DNA of 64,000 bases from contig NZ_CP102664.1 in the NCBI RefSeq assembly GCF_026427355.1, positions 1,302,001 through 1,366,000 of the forward strand, given 5' to 3'. Every line of letters starts with the position of its first letter. Position 1 is the first letter of the stretch. The DNA is from Sphingobium sp. JS3065 (lineage in GTDB: Bacteria > Pseudomonadota > Alphaproteobacteria > Sphingomonadales > Sphingomonadaceae). The notes under the pieces are model-generated. The model was not told the DNA's origin. It worked only from the letters and a program-made list of their open reading frames with translations, and did not search any database. Positions 55,667 to 64,000 of the stretch are shown one piece after another. A program made the translations under genes and the position numbers.

Positions 55667-56527
55667 TCAGCCGTGATGGAGATCGGGATTTTCCTTTGCT
55701 GGCGGGCGGCCACGCCGTTTGGGCAAGGGCGGCGGGTTGATGGACGGTGCCATGCGCGCATGCTCGGGCAGCAGGTCAGCGTGCTGTCGCATGCGATAGC
55801 TGGAGCCCTCGATCTGGATGACCACCGCGTGGTGAAGGAGGCGGTCGAGCAGCGCGGTGGCCACCACCGGATCGCCAAAGACATCACCCCATTCGGCAAA
55901 GCCGCGGTTGGATGTCAGGATCATAGCGCCCTTTTCGTATCGGGCATTGACGAGTTGGAAGAACAGGTTGCCACCGCCCGGCGTAACAGGGAGATACCCG
56001 ATCTCGTCTACGACGAGCAGCGCGGATCGGCATAGGAAGCGGATCCTTTCGCGCAGCGTGCCCTCCCGTTCCGCCTTGGTCAGTGAAGCGATCAGATCGG
56101 CGAGCGGGATGAAGTAGACGCTCTTGCCCGCCTTCACGGCCTCGACTGCAAGAGCAGTGGCGATATGGCTTTTTCCGGTACCGGGCGGACCCAACAGATG
56201 CACCACCTCGGCCCGGTTGATGAAGTCCAGGCCAGCGAGCGCCAGGATGCGGTTCCGGTCGAGCGATGGCTGGAAGGAGAAGTCATATCCGTCCAGCGTC
56301 TTGATGATCGGCAGCCTTGCCATGCGCAGGGCCGCCTTGATCCTGCGGTTCTCCCGGAGCGATAGTTCTTCGTTCAGCAATATGTCGATGGCCTCGATGC
56401 CATCGATTTTGCCCTGCTCTATGCCGCGCAGGGTGGCGTCGAGCATCTCCAGAGCGCGTGGCATTTTGAGATGGACCAGGCTGCGGCGGATATTATCGAC
56501 GCGGGATGCGGCACCCCCTTGGTTCAT
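55667..56527 (-). CDS. istB: IS21 helper ATPase IstB (inner element)
   Basis: 286 aa, full length. Walker [20 protein letters not shown], Walker [14 protein letters not shown], then [20 protein letters not shown] and the C-terminal basic tail [16 protein letters not shown]+ target-selection partner of IstA. Its start overlaps the istA stop by 4 bp. Confidence 0.96.
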   Translation of the reverse strand: MNQGGAASRVDNIRRSLVHLKMPRALEMLDATLRGIEQGKIDGIEAIDILLNEELSLRENRRIKAALRMARLPIIKTLDGYDFSFQPSLDRNRILALAGLDFINRAEVVHLLGPPGTGKSHIATALAVEAVKAGKSVYFIPLADLIASLTKAEREGTLRERIRFLCRSALLVVDEIGYLPVTPGGGNLFFQLVNARYEKGAMILTSNRGFAEWGDVFGDPVVATALLDRLLHHAVVIQIEGSSYRMRQHADLLPEHARMAPSINPPPLPKRRGRPPAKENPDLHHG

Positions 56528-57786
56528 GGCCGTTCTCCCCGCGCCAGTTGGCTGCCGATCGCCTGATAGATGGCCAGGGAGCGCACAGCGACATGCTCGC
56601 CTATACGACCGATGGCGATTACCTCTTTGCCATGGATACGGCGCTTGGCGCCGCTGCCGCCTGTCCGATGCGCAGGATCGATCCTACACTGCCGACGCCC
56701 CTCAAGAACCGGGTGCTCGGCAATGACCTGGCCCAGGTCTACGATCCTGATCTTGTCAGGCAACTGCTGGATTTCGACGACGCGCCGAGTGCGATCGGGA
56801 ACGCTGTAGTAATTGCCGCCGACAGAGACCATCCCATCATGGCTGACGCGGCGCTCCAGCTTCAGAACGGCGTCAAAGCGACCCGCCGGGAGCAGCTGCA
56901 ACTCAGGCTGCTCGGCGGCGAAGGCTTCAACAATAATCCGCTGCGTCGTCCCGTGGACACGGACATTGGCGACGGTATCGAGCCAGTCGATTAGCTGGAC
57001 ATTGAGATCGTCCAGATTGCGGAAGCTGCGGCCCAGGAAGAAGTCCTTGCGGATATAGCTGAACGGCCGCTCGACCTTTCCCTTGGTCTTGGCCCGATAG
57101 GGACGGCAGGCGCGTGGCACGAAGCGGTAATGCCCCGCCAGGGCCAGCAATGATCGATTGTAGATGATATGGCCCTGATCATCTTCGCCGGTTACGGCGG
57201 TTTTCATGCGATCGTAGAGGATTTCGATCGGGACGCCACCGAGCGCTTCAAAGGCCTGCATATGACAGCGCAACAGAGTTTGGAGATCCTGGTGCATGAC
57301 GTAGCGTGCAAACAGGAAGCGCGAATGTCCCAGCACCAAGCTGAATAGCCAGACGATCCGGCTGACGCCGGGCTCATCGGTAAATTCGACGACGAACCGG
57401 GCAAAGTCGACCTGTGCCTGCACGCCAGGCGGCGTCTCGAACCGAACCTCGAAGGGCTTGGGGCCGTTTTCCGGTCGAATCGCTGCCAGGAACCGCTTTA
57501 CCGCAGTATAGGCGCCCATATACCCCAGCTCACGGATTTCCCGCGTCAGACGCGCCGCCGTCAGATCGGGAAAGGCCACCACTCGCTCACGCAAAAATTC
57601 TAGATAGGGTGCCAGTTTGTTCGGTCGACCCAGCATGCGTGGGCCGTAAACCGGGGCCTCGACACCCCGTTCGATATATTTTCGGATGGTCTTGGGATCG
57701 CGACCAGTGCGTCGGGCAATGGCGGATATCGATACGCCCTGCCGATGTAATTCGAGGATCATCATCAATTCTCCAAGTCGGATCAT
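56524..57786 (-). CDS. istA: IS21 transposase IstA (inner element)
   Basis: 420 aa, intact. N-terminal HTH ELHRQGVSISAIARRTGRDP, then an rve integrase core with QVDFARFVVEF (Asp), EILYDRMKTAVTG (Asp) and KGKVERPFSYIRKD (Glu), and the C-terminal VGGNYYSVPDRTRRV. Catalyses transposition together with the IstB encoded just downstream. Confidence 0.96.
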   Translation of the reverse strand: MIRLGELMMILELHRQGVSISAIARRTGRDPKTIRKYIERGVEAPVYGPRMLGRPNKLAPYLEFLRERVVAFPDLTAARLTREIRELGYMGAYTAVKRFLAAIRPENGPKPFEVRFETPPGVQAQVDFARFVVEFTDEPGVSRIVWLFSLVLGHSRFLFARYVMHQDLQTLLRCHMQAFEALGGVPIEILYDRMKTAVTGEDDQGHIIYNRSLLALAGHYRFVPRACRPYRAKTKGKVERPFSYIRKDFFLGRSFRNLDDLNVQLIDWLDTVANVRVHGTTQRIIVEAFAAEQPELQLLPAGRFDAVLKLERRVSHDGMVSVGGNYYSVPDRTRRVVEIQQLPDKIRIVDLGQVIAEHPVLEGRRQCRIDPAHRTGGSGAKRRIHGKEVIAIGRIGEHVAVRSLAIYQAIGSQLARGERP

Positions 57787-57831
57787 CGGCCCCGTCTCCG
57801 CGTCTGCAAAGGAGATGAGGACAATGTCGGC

Positions 57832-57873
57832 TCATCTCATTCTGCCGGGGCTAGCCCCGGCAGAATGAGATGA
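57832..57873. repeat. 42-bp perfect palindrome
   Basis: Two 21-nt arms without a loop, meeting at GCTAGC: the left arm starts TCATCTCATTCTGCC and the right arm ends GGCAGAATGAGATGA. It lies between the istA start of the inner element and its right end, so it can form a cruciform or an RNA hairpin in any transcript entering from outside. Confidence 0.95.
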
Positions 57874-57936
57874 AGGGGCCACCAACTAGGGAATTTTCAA
57901 AGCCCACTTTTGCGGAGAATTGCATGACCGATGACA

Positions 57937-58451
57937 GGCAGATAGCCCAGTTCGTCGAGGATCACCAGGTCGAGCCGGGACAGATGATCGGCAATGCGCC
58001 CCGCTTTTCCTGCGCGGGTTTCAGCTTCGAGCCGGTTCACCAGGTCGATGGTGTTGTAATATCTGACCCTGGCGCCGGTGCGCACACAGGAGCGTCCGAT
58101 CGCAATGGCAAGGTGGGTTTTTCCGGTCCCGGTCCCTCCGACCAGCACGGCATTGCGCTGGTTGGCCAGGAAGGCGCCGGTGGCCAGATCGCGCACCAGC
58201 CCTTCGTTGATTGGCGTTTCGGCAAAGTCGAACGCCGTAATTTCCTTGGCCAGCGGCAGCTTGGCGATCGTCATCTGATATTTGATCGAGCGCGCCTGCT
58301 TTTCGTCGATCTCGGCCTTCAGCAGATCACCGACCACGCGGCTTGGGCTATGTTGTCGCTTCACCGCATCGGCGATCACCTCATCATAGGCGTGCCGCAT
58401 GCCCGCGAGCTTGAGCGTCCCCATCATCTCCAGTATCTCATGGCGTTCCAT
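57937..58451 (-). pseudogene. istB: Outer istB, 5' part
   Basis: N-terminal 171 codons of IstB with Walker A VGGTGTGKTHLAIAIGRS and Walker B LVILDELGYLP, cut at the latter by the inner element. The last residues of the open frame (VIGHAILRKSGL) come from the inserted end. The start overlaps the end of the outer istA by 14 bp. Confidence 0.94.
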
Positions 58452-59953
58452 AGAACCTCCTCAGGCTATCGTAACGGGCGCAGTCGGCGACGGGCTCGTG
58501 ACGGAGCCGGAGCGCCTCGGGCGTGGCGATGGTCAGCGGCGCCGATGGCTGGCGCTGACGGGTCAGGATATTGAGCACGACATCGCGGCTGACGGTGCCG
58601 CCGATCAGCGCCTCGGCGCACGCTGCCTCGACCGCATCAAGCCCATCGCTCAGGACCGCCGTCAGGATGCCGACCATCTGGCGGTCGCCATCAGAATGGC
58701 CACTCAGGCGGCGACGTACCCGCTCGATTGCGGGTGGAAGCGCCCAGTCCTTGAACGGTGCGCCGTTGCGCAGCGCGCCGGGCTTTCTCGCCAGGACAGG
58801 GACGTAATGCCAGGGATCATAGATCGTCTGGTCACGGCCGAACCGGCGGTCATGTTCGCCGACTATCTCGCCTTCCTGCCGGATGACGATGCGGTGGGCA
58901 TAGGCGTGGATATCCACCGGCCGCCCCGCTGCCGCCGCATGTACCGAGTATTTATTATAGTCGAACCGCACCAACAGCGTCTTCGATACCGACGCGGGCA
59001 AAGCGTGGAAGCCGTCGAAGGGTCCGCGATAGGCGATCAGGGCGGGACGGTCCGCGGTCTCGAACACCTCCCAGACCGTCCGGTCCTTCAACTCGGGATG
59101 CGCCGCGTGCTTCGCCCGCGTGACACAGCGATCCTCCAGCCATGCGTTCATCTCGGCGTAGCTCTTGAACCGCAACCGGGGTGTGAAGAAGCGTTCGCGC
59201 ACCAGGCCCACCTGATTCTCGACCTGGCCTTTTTCCCACCCCGACGCCGGCGTGCAGGCAACCGGCTCGACCAGATAATGCCCGCACATCTGTCGGAAGC
59301 GGCGGTTATACTGGCGCTCGCGACCGGCAAAGATCGCGTCGACCGCCGTCTTCATGTTGTCGTAAATACCGCGCTGGCAGGCGCCACCGAAGAAGGCGAA
59401 CGCCTTGTCATGAGCATCGAAGACCATCTCCTGGCTCTCACGCGGATAAGCCCGCACGTAGAACATCCGGCTATGGCAAAGCCGCATGTGCGCGACCTTC
59501 ACCGTGGTCGTCGCCCCGGCAATGACGACGATCTCATGGCTCCAGTCGAACTGGTAGGCTTCACCAGGTGCGAAGCTCAGCGGCACATAGGCCGCCGCTG
59601 TCACCGCTGAGCGCTCTCGATGCCAGTTTGCCGCATACCGTCGGACCGCGTCATAGCCGCCACGATAGCCAAGACCCTGCAACTCCTCGAACACCCTGAC
59701 CATCGTCAGCCGCTCGCGCCGGACCTTGTGGTCGTTCGCCTCCAGCAGCTTGTTCAGATCGGAGGCCCAAGGCCCCAACTTCGGCAAGGGCTGCACGCTG
59801 CGTTCGTATGTGAAAGCCGTCTCGCCCGAGCGCAGCACCTTGCGAACCGTGTTCCGCGAAACGCCAACCAAGGTCCCGCACGATCTCCTTGATCGACTTG
59901 CCCTTGACGAAAAACTCGCGCCGGATGCGCGCCACCGTCTCCACGATCAGCAT
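58438..59953 (-). pseudogene. istA: Outer istA, frameshifted
   Basis: IS21 transposase. The first part (ATG 59953, MLIVETVARIRREFFVKGKS, IKEIVRDLG) and the rest (VSRNTVRKVLRSGETAFTYE onward, 58438-59871) are in different frames. At the break the minus strand has TTGGTTGG; removing one TTGG restores DLGVSRNTV. The DDE core is otherwise complete (YQFDWSHEIVV, IYDNMKTAV, KGQVENQVG). Probably inactive unless frameshifting rescues it. Confidence 0.88.
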
Positions 59954-60066
59954 CTCCCACCCGCTCCCGCAGCAAAGTGCAAGAGCCTGAACCGCAACCG
60001 TTCAGGGGGTCAACTTTGGACGCCCATCACCCCAAAACTGGGGTCAACATTGCAGGCTTATTCACA

Positions 60067-60190
60067 CCCAGCTTCAAAATCTCCCGGCTATGCTCGCCTT
60101 TATGGGGAGCTGGGCGCGAAAGAACGGCCACGATCCGTTGGCGATTACCCCAAAGCGGTCGACTCGGCTGGCGAGCAAAGACACCCTGTA
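60067..60190 (-). pseudogene. CaiB/BaiF CoA-transferase, 3' remnant
   Basis: Read on the minus strand in one frame it gives VAVLSRPAPHKGEHSREILK, closely matching the C-terminus of the CoA-transferase at 18445 (AVLARPAPRKGEHNQEILRP). The frame runs directly into the right end of the outer IS21 element, which removes the final residues. Only the last 25-40 codons remain. Confidence 0.75.
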
Positions 60191-60191
60191 G

Positions 60192-61475
60192 TCAGCCTCT
60201 ATAGTCGCTCCAGCGCCGCCTCTCGACGAGCGCACACACTTCGTATGCGAACTCACTGCGGGTTTTCGATAGTTCTCGCGTACTGGGGGCTGTCGTAAGA
60301 ACCCGTATAAGCTTGCCCACAAACGCAGCGTAGAGCATCCACCGATCGAAGGCCGTGGCATCTGGCGAAATATTGGTCAGCAGCTTAGTCCAGCGATCTA
60401 TATTTTCGCTGTTGAGTGCCCACAAACCTGGTCGCAACGTGGGGTCGCGGTGGGCTTGTACATATACTGGATAACACGCCAGACTGAGATCGCGAAATTC
60501 CGTCGCCTCCCGCAAAAATACGGTTGCAAGCAAATCAATCAGATGATCCTTGTCCAGCGATGCATGATCACCGGTTCCCGCATCTCCGCGATACCGGTGC
60601 CTGGTCATTTCGAACAAACGTGCCTGCGCAGCATTACACAACGCCGAAATCGAGGGAAAATAGTAGGTAGGCGCTGCAGCGGTCAAACCCGCGCGCTCAG
60701 AAATGTTACGAAAGGTAAGGGCCTCAATACCCTCTCCGACGATCAATTCGGCAGCTGCATTAAGGATGCGCTCCCGCGTGCCGTCTGATTTCTTGCCACC
60801 GACGTCGACGTCTACATGCGACTCAGATACATGAAAGGACGGGTGGTCGGATCCCAACGAACCGGTAAGGAGCAGTGCGCGCATCTCTTCTTCGGACAGC
60901 CCGAGCGGCGTGACGATGAAGAGCAGGCCGATCACTGTATCTATGGCGGATACCGCCGCGCTTTGTACGTCATCGACGCCCAGCAGCGATGCAATGTTCT
61001 GCCATAGCTCGTCCAGCGTGGTAAACCATACCTGCGCCAGTTCGCGCATACTTTCATCGCGGGCTGCATTGACAAGTATCTCACACCACGCAAGTGTTTC
61101 TACCTTATGCTTGCCAGCTGAATTAAAAACGAGTTTCAAAGCGAAATCACGAAAAGATAGCTGCGCGTCGGGCCCAAGGCTACTGGCAAACCGGCGGAAA
61201 GCGTCGACATACCGTGCCAAAAGGGTGCGGGATGCGTCGGCGATGATGTCGCCTTTGGTCTCGTAATAATAGGTTGTGGCGGCCAACGAGACATGCGCTT
61301 CACTCGCAACGCGCCTATGCGTCACGCCGCCCATACCGTACCGCGAAATCGCAACTATTGCGCCCTCGGTTATCCGGCTCTGCCGTGCCGCCGAACGATC
61401 CTGTTTGGTCAATCTGCGATTAGGTCGAATCTCGGGCAACACGTCGGTAATATCTGCGTCTTCGGGATCCATCAT
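60192..61475 (-). CDS. Tandem double TetR-type regulator
   Basis: 427 aa, twice a normal TetR protein. First HTH at about residues 33-80 (GVTHRRVASEAHVSLAATTY, YYETKGDIIADASRTLL) and second at about 232-282 (ILNAAAELIVGEGIEALTFR, ISERAGLTAAAPTYYFPS). Each is followed by an all-helical ligand domain. One chain could act as a built-in dimer. There is no frameshift or internal stop. It lies between the IS21 flank remnant and the SnoaL-like gene on the same strand. Confidence 0.9.
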   Translation of the reverse strand: MMDPEDADITDVLPEIRPNRRLTKQDRSAARQSRITEGAIVAISRYGMGGVTHRRVASEAHVSLAATTYYYETKGDIIADASRTLLARYVDAFRRFASSLGPDAQLSFRDFALKLVFNSAGKHKVETLAWCEILVNAARDESMRELAQVWFTTLDELWQNIASLLGVDDVQSAAVSAIDTVIGLLFIVTPLGLSEEEMRALLLTGSLGSDHPSFHVSESHVDVDVGGKKSDGTRERILNAAAELIVGEGIEALTFRNISERAGLTAAAPTYYFPSISALCNAAQARLFEMTRHRYRGDAGTGDHASLDKDHLIDLLATVFLREATEFRDLSLACYPVYVQAHRDPTLRPGLWALNSENIDRWTKLLTNISPDATAFDRWMLYAAFVGKLIRVLTTAPSTRELSKTRSEFAYEVCALVERRRWSDYRG

Positions 61476-61732
61476 TCCGCCTAGTATTAAAGACCGTCAA
61501 ACTGCTTACGCTTCACATCAACGCTCAAGTGCGACACCGTTCATGGCGCAGCGTGTGATCTCAGTGCGACCAATAATGAACTCCTTCACGCTTGCTCCTT
61601 CGACGATTCCTGCCCGCCAAAGCGACTCACGTCAAGAGCGCCACCCATAGTTGCTCGGGCATACAGACTGGACCAGCAGATGGCCGACAGCTCTGGAACG
61701 AGTTAGAAGTCATCCCAACTGCCAAGCGGCTG

Positions 61733-62188
61733 CTAGTCGAACAGCTCGGCCATTCCAGCAGCAGCTATCGCAGCGCGATCCCCGGTGAACCAAGCGTTCA
61801 CGAGGAGGCGATCGTGGATTCGCCAGCCGTCGTCCGTCCGAACCAGTTTATCTTCATAGTGTCCTCCCATAACAAAGAGAGGGTCAGAAACCTGCTCGCG
61901 CCAAACATGGGTCGCAATGTAAAGAGAGCGCATAGCCGCGCTGTCACCGTTGACAGTCACTTCGAAGTTTGTCGTAACGTGCTGTGTCGCACCAAAAAGG
62001 CTATCAAGAAACGGCAATGCCAATTCAAGTTTCATCTCTGGATTCATTCGGAGTTTTGGCAATCCAAAGAGAGCGTCCTTCGTAAAGCATGACATGAAAA
62101 GATCGAAGTTCTTCGTGTCAATGCTTCTTGCGTATCGCAATGCAACACCAATAATCTCACGTTCTTCAAAAATATCTAAATCGCTCAT
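61733..62188 (-). CDS. SnoaL/NTF2-like protein
   Basis: 151 aa. NTF2-like cone fold: IIGVALRYARSIDTKNFDLF, SCFTKDALFG, HVTTNFEVTVNGDSAAMRS and GGHYEDKLVRTDDGWRIHDR. Members include polyketide cyclases, ketosteroid isomerases and ring-hydroxylating-dioxygenase small-subunit relatives. Substrate unknown; next to the TonB receptor and double TetR gene. Confidence 0.88.
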   Translation of the reverse strand: MSDLDIFEEREIIGVALRYARSIDTKNFDLFMSCFTKDALFGLPKLRMNPEMKLELALPFLDSLFGATQHVTTNFEVTVNGDSAAMRSLYIATHVWREQVSDPLFVMGGHYEDKLVRTDDGWRIHDRLLVNAWFTGDRAAIAAAGMAELFD

Positions 62189-62418
62189 TTCGTAAAAACC
62201 TCTCTATTATCAGCAATCAAAACTGCTGGTTAATTTTATCCTGATTGCCGAACCTACCAACCATCTTTTGTGCTGCCGCGACGCAGTTTGCATAAAAAGT
62301 GCCGACCAGCTTTCGCAATCAGATCAAGGCCGCCGATATCCCGCATTATTGAGGGGCAAACAGGGACGAAGGTCAGGGCTAGCCGGTTGCATGCCTGGCC
62401 CCCCGCCCCTTTGCGTTA

Positions 62419-64000
62419 TCAGAACCTCGTGGACAGTCTGACCTGAACCGTGCGCGGTAGAGCTCCTAGACCCGCTTGATCAGCGCGGACACCGGCAGCA
62501 GTTCCGGTACCGGCTCCGGTTGAAGCGGCATCAAAAGCCCCTTGAATGTAAAATTGGTTAGTAAGGTTCTTGCCAATGACCGCCAGTTCCCAGCGCCCAT
62601 CTTCCGCGCCAAACCGGACCGATGCGTCAAGCGTCGCATAGGAACCCTGCCTGCTATCAGGCTGAGCAAATCCCGACGCTAGATATCCACTTGAATATCG
62701 GCCATCAACTGACACGCCAAACATATGGTCGTGCCCGACAGGAATTTCATACCCGATGCCAAGCGAACCGGTCCAATGCGGCGCTACCGAAAGAGGCTGT
62801 CCGGCTAAATCCTGATAAGCTGGAATTTGCGCGCCTGTCGGAAGCGCGCCTGCTGAGTTCGCAAAAAGGCACCCCTCCGATGGCGTCTGTCCAGTAAAGC
62901 ACGGACCAAAGAAGCTGGTGTACTTTGCCTTGTTGTAACTCACCGATCCATGGACATTCAGGCCCGAGACGGACCGAGGGGCAAATTCAAAGTCTAGATC
63001 GACGCCTTTCGTTCGGGCATCCGCAGTCAGCGTCTGATAGGCGAATACGGCGGAGTTGAAATAGTCAACCTGAAGGTCAGCATACTTGTAGGAATAGGCA
63101 TTCAAATTAAGTCTAAGTTGGCGATCTAGCAATGTCGATTTCAGCCCCACTTCAAATCCACGGGCCTTCTCTGCACCGAACGCAAAATCACCTTGCGGGT
63201 TGGAAGAAAGAAGACTGTTGATCCCCCCGTTCGAGAAGCCACCCGACTTATAGTTGGTTTTGTACGCCCCGTAGACCATAATGTCGTCAATCGGCTTCCA
63301 GGTCAGCGTGAATTCAGGCGACCAGTCGTTGAAGACCTGGTTTGCGGTCACTACTCCCAGTCCGTCGGCTGAGTTTTGCGGCCGAAAGATCGGAATCAGG
63401 GACGTGACATAGGGCTGGGTAAAGTAGCTGTCCTTTGTTTCATGCGTGTAACGAACACCGCCCGCTATCTCCAGCTTTGGCAAGAATTTCCAGGTGACCT
63501 GCCCAAAACCCGCGAGCGTCTCCCCGTCGGTATAGGAAATCTTGTAATTGGTGAGGTAGCGCGTATCAAGTGGCTGGGTGGCATCTTCAACGTTGGCAAT
63601 GACGTTGTACTGAGCATAGTCACGCCGGGTTTTCAGATACATTCCACCCGCCATCACATTGACCGGGCCATCATACTGCGTTTGCACCCGAAACTCATTC
63701 GAGAAAGCATGATATGTGGAATTTTCAGTTGTCCAGATACCCCCAAAAGGATTGGACTGAAGATCTGCCGAAATCAGAAAACGGTTGTTGTTCCAGTTGT
63801 AGTTTGTCACGTTCGTAAGCGAAACATCCCCTAAGTTCCATTCGAACGTGTTCGTGGCCGCATAGGATTTGTACCGGTTAAAAAGTGATCCGTCCTTGGA
63901 TGCGAACGGGATCGAGGGCGCAATGTCGGAGGGAAGGTTATTTTGCCGTGTGACGAAGTCGCGGCGGCACGCCTGGCCGTTCAATTGGCTAACGCCTGTT
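62419..64000 (-). CDS. TonB-dependent receptor, 5' part beyond window
   Basis: Open frame from the window edge to the stop at 62419, 526 codons of the beta-barrel. Barrel strands such as MVYGAYKTNYKSGGFSNGGI, RGFEVGLKSTLLDRQLRLNL and the terminal aromatic VQVRLSTRF are typical of sphingomonad receptors; the signal peptide and plug are not in the window. Probable uptake channel for a bulky or hydrophobic nutrient. Confidence 0.93.
   Translation of the reverse strand, partial: TGVSQLNGQACRRDFVTRQNNLPSDIAPSIPFASKDGSLFNRYKSYAATNTFEWNLGDVSLTNVTNYNWNNNRFLISADLQSNPFGGIWTTENSTYHAFSNEFRVQTQYDGPVNVMAGGMYLKTRRDYAQYNVIANVEDATQPLDTRYLTNYKISYTDGETLAGFGQVTWKFLPKLEIAGGVRYTHETKDSYFTQPYVTSLIPIFRPQNSADGLGVVTANQVFNDWSPEFTLTWKPIDDIMVYGAYKTNYKSGGFSNGGINSLLSSNPQGDFAFGAEKARGFEVGLKSTLLDRQLRLNLNAYSYKYADLQVDYFNSAVFAYQTLTADARTKGVDLDFEFAPRSVSGLNVHGSVSYNKAKYTSFFGPCFTGQTPSEGCLFANSAGALPTGAQIPAYQDLAGQPLSVAPHWTGSLGIGYEIPVGHDHMFGVSVDGRYSSGYLASGFAQPDSRQGSYATLDASVRFGAEDGRWELAVIGKNLTNQFYIQGAFDAASTGAGTGTAAGVRADQAGLGALPRTVQVRLSTRF

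Larger units (their letters stand above)
55591..57936 (-). mobile_element. Inner IS21-family element, complete
   Basis: 2346 bp inserted in the istB of the outer element. The ends start TGTCA; inward both share CCGCAAAAGTGGGC and AAAATTCCCTAGT at identical distances. It is flanked by an exact 5-bp target duplication GGCAG at 55586-55590 and 57937-57941. It carries intact istA and istB and a 42-bp perfect palindrome. Confidence 0.95.
55217..60066 (-). mobile_element. Outer IS21-family element, interrupted
   Basis: The two ends, read inward, begin TGTCAATCGGCCCCGG (left) and TGTGAATAAGCCTGCA (right). Each carries two TTGACCCC-like subterminal repeats, with GGGCGTCCAAAGTTGACCCC matching GCGCCCAACATTGACCCC, as in IS21 relatives. 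It encodes istA and istB on the minus strand, but istB is split by a second element and istA has a frameshift. Flanks CGAAG and CCCAG do not match, so there is no target duplication. Confidence 0.85.

Noticed and set aside
62221..62270. Half-sites TGGTTAA and CCAACCA upstream of the SnoaL-like gene
   Set aside because: They are about 30 bp apart and do not form the compact palindrome seen at 8568, 22662 and 29911.

Overview
The window looks like a catabolic accessory region from a sphingomonad (Alphaproteobacteria, Sphingobium/Novosphingobium type). The reasons are high GC with little intergenic space, two TonB-dependent receptors (one with the long plug segment typical of sphingomonads), many CoA-thioester enzymes, two cytochromes P450 and IS66, IS21, IS3 and IS1380 sequences. 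This assignment rests on gene style; there is no rRNA or marker gene. I saw no tRNA, rRNA or CRISPR array.

Block A (1-36221) is a large regulon for an acyl or terpenoid/alicyclic-type growth substrate. From left to right it holds: a P450, MFS transporter, thiolase and DUF7064-like protein (minus strand); a divergent epimerase; a TonB receptor; an operon of DUF7064-like protein, sugar-kinase-like phosphotransferase, crotonase and SDR; a divergent operon of FAS1-type dehydratase, CoA-transferase, CitE-type lyase and IclR regulator; an amidohydrolase, CoA-transferase, acyl-CoA ligase and alcohol dehydrogenase; TetR and LuxR regulators; P450, aldehyde dehydrogenase, unusual crotonase/3HCDH fusion and ferredoxin reductase; a two-subunit acyl-CoA dehydrogenase with flavin reductase; and a divergent GMC oxidoreductase and aldehyde dehydrogenase. 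Two different palindromes tie these operons together. One is ATTCCATATGGAAT-like and sits in three divergent promoter regions. The other is TGGTTG-N2-CAACCA-like and sits upstream of three minus-strand transcription units.

The middle (about 36230-40790) is a junction made of scraps (IS1380 transposase start, possible IS3 orfA piece, internal pntB piece), a second flavin reductase, and an intact IS66-family element with an 8-bp target duplication.

Block B (40972-54420) is a ten-gene minus-strand operon (enoyl-CoA hydratase, Ltp2-like thiolase-fold protein, DUF35 partner, alpha/beta hydrolase, CoA-transferase, two PaaG-like crotonases, acyl-CoA ligase, SMP-30 lactonase, SDR). It is divergent from an MFS transporter, nitroreductase and HpaI-type aldolase. 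The Ltp2/DUF35 pair suggests retro-aldol cleavage of a CoA ester.

The right end (54480-64000) is a transposon graveyard: a truncated IS3, an outer IS21-family element whose istB is split by a second, complete IS21-family element (5-bp duplication GGCAG), and the tail of a lost CoA-transferase gene. Beyond it are a tandem double-TetR regulator, a SnoaL-like protein and the C-terminal part of a second TonB receptor that runs off the window.
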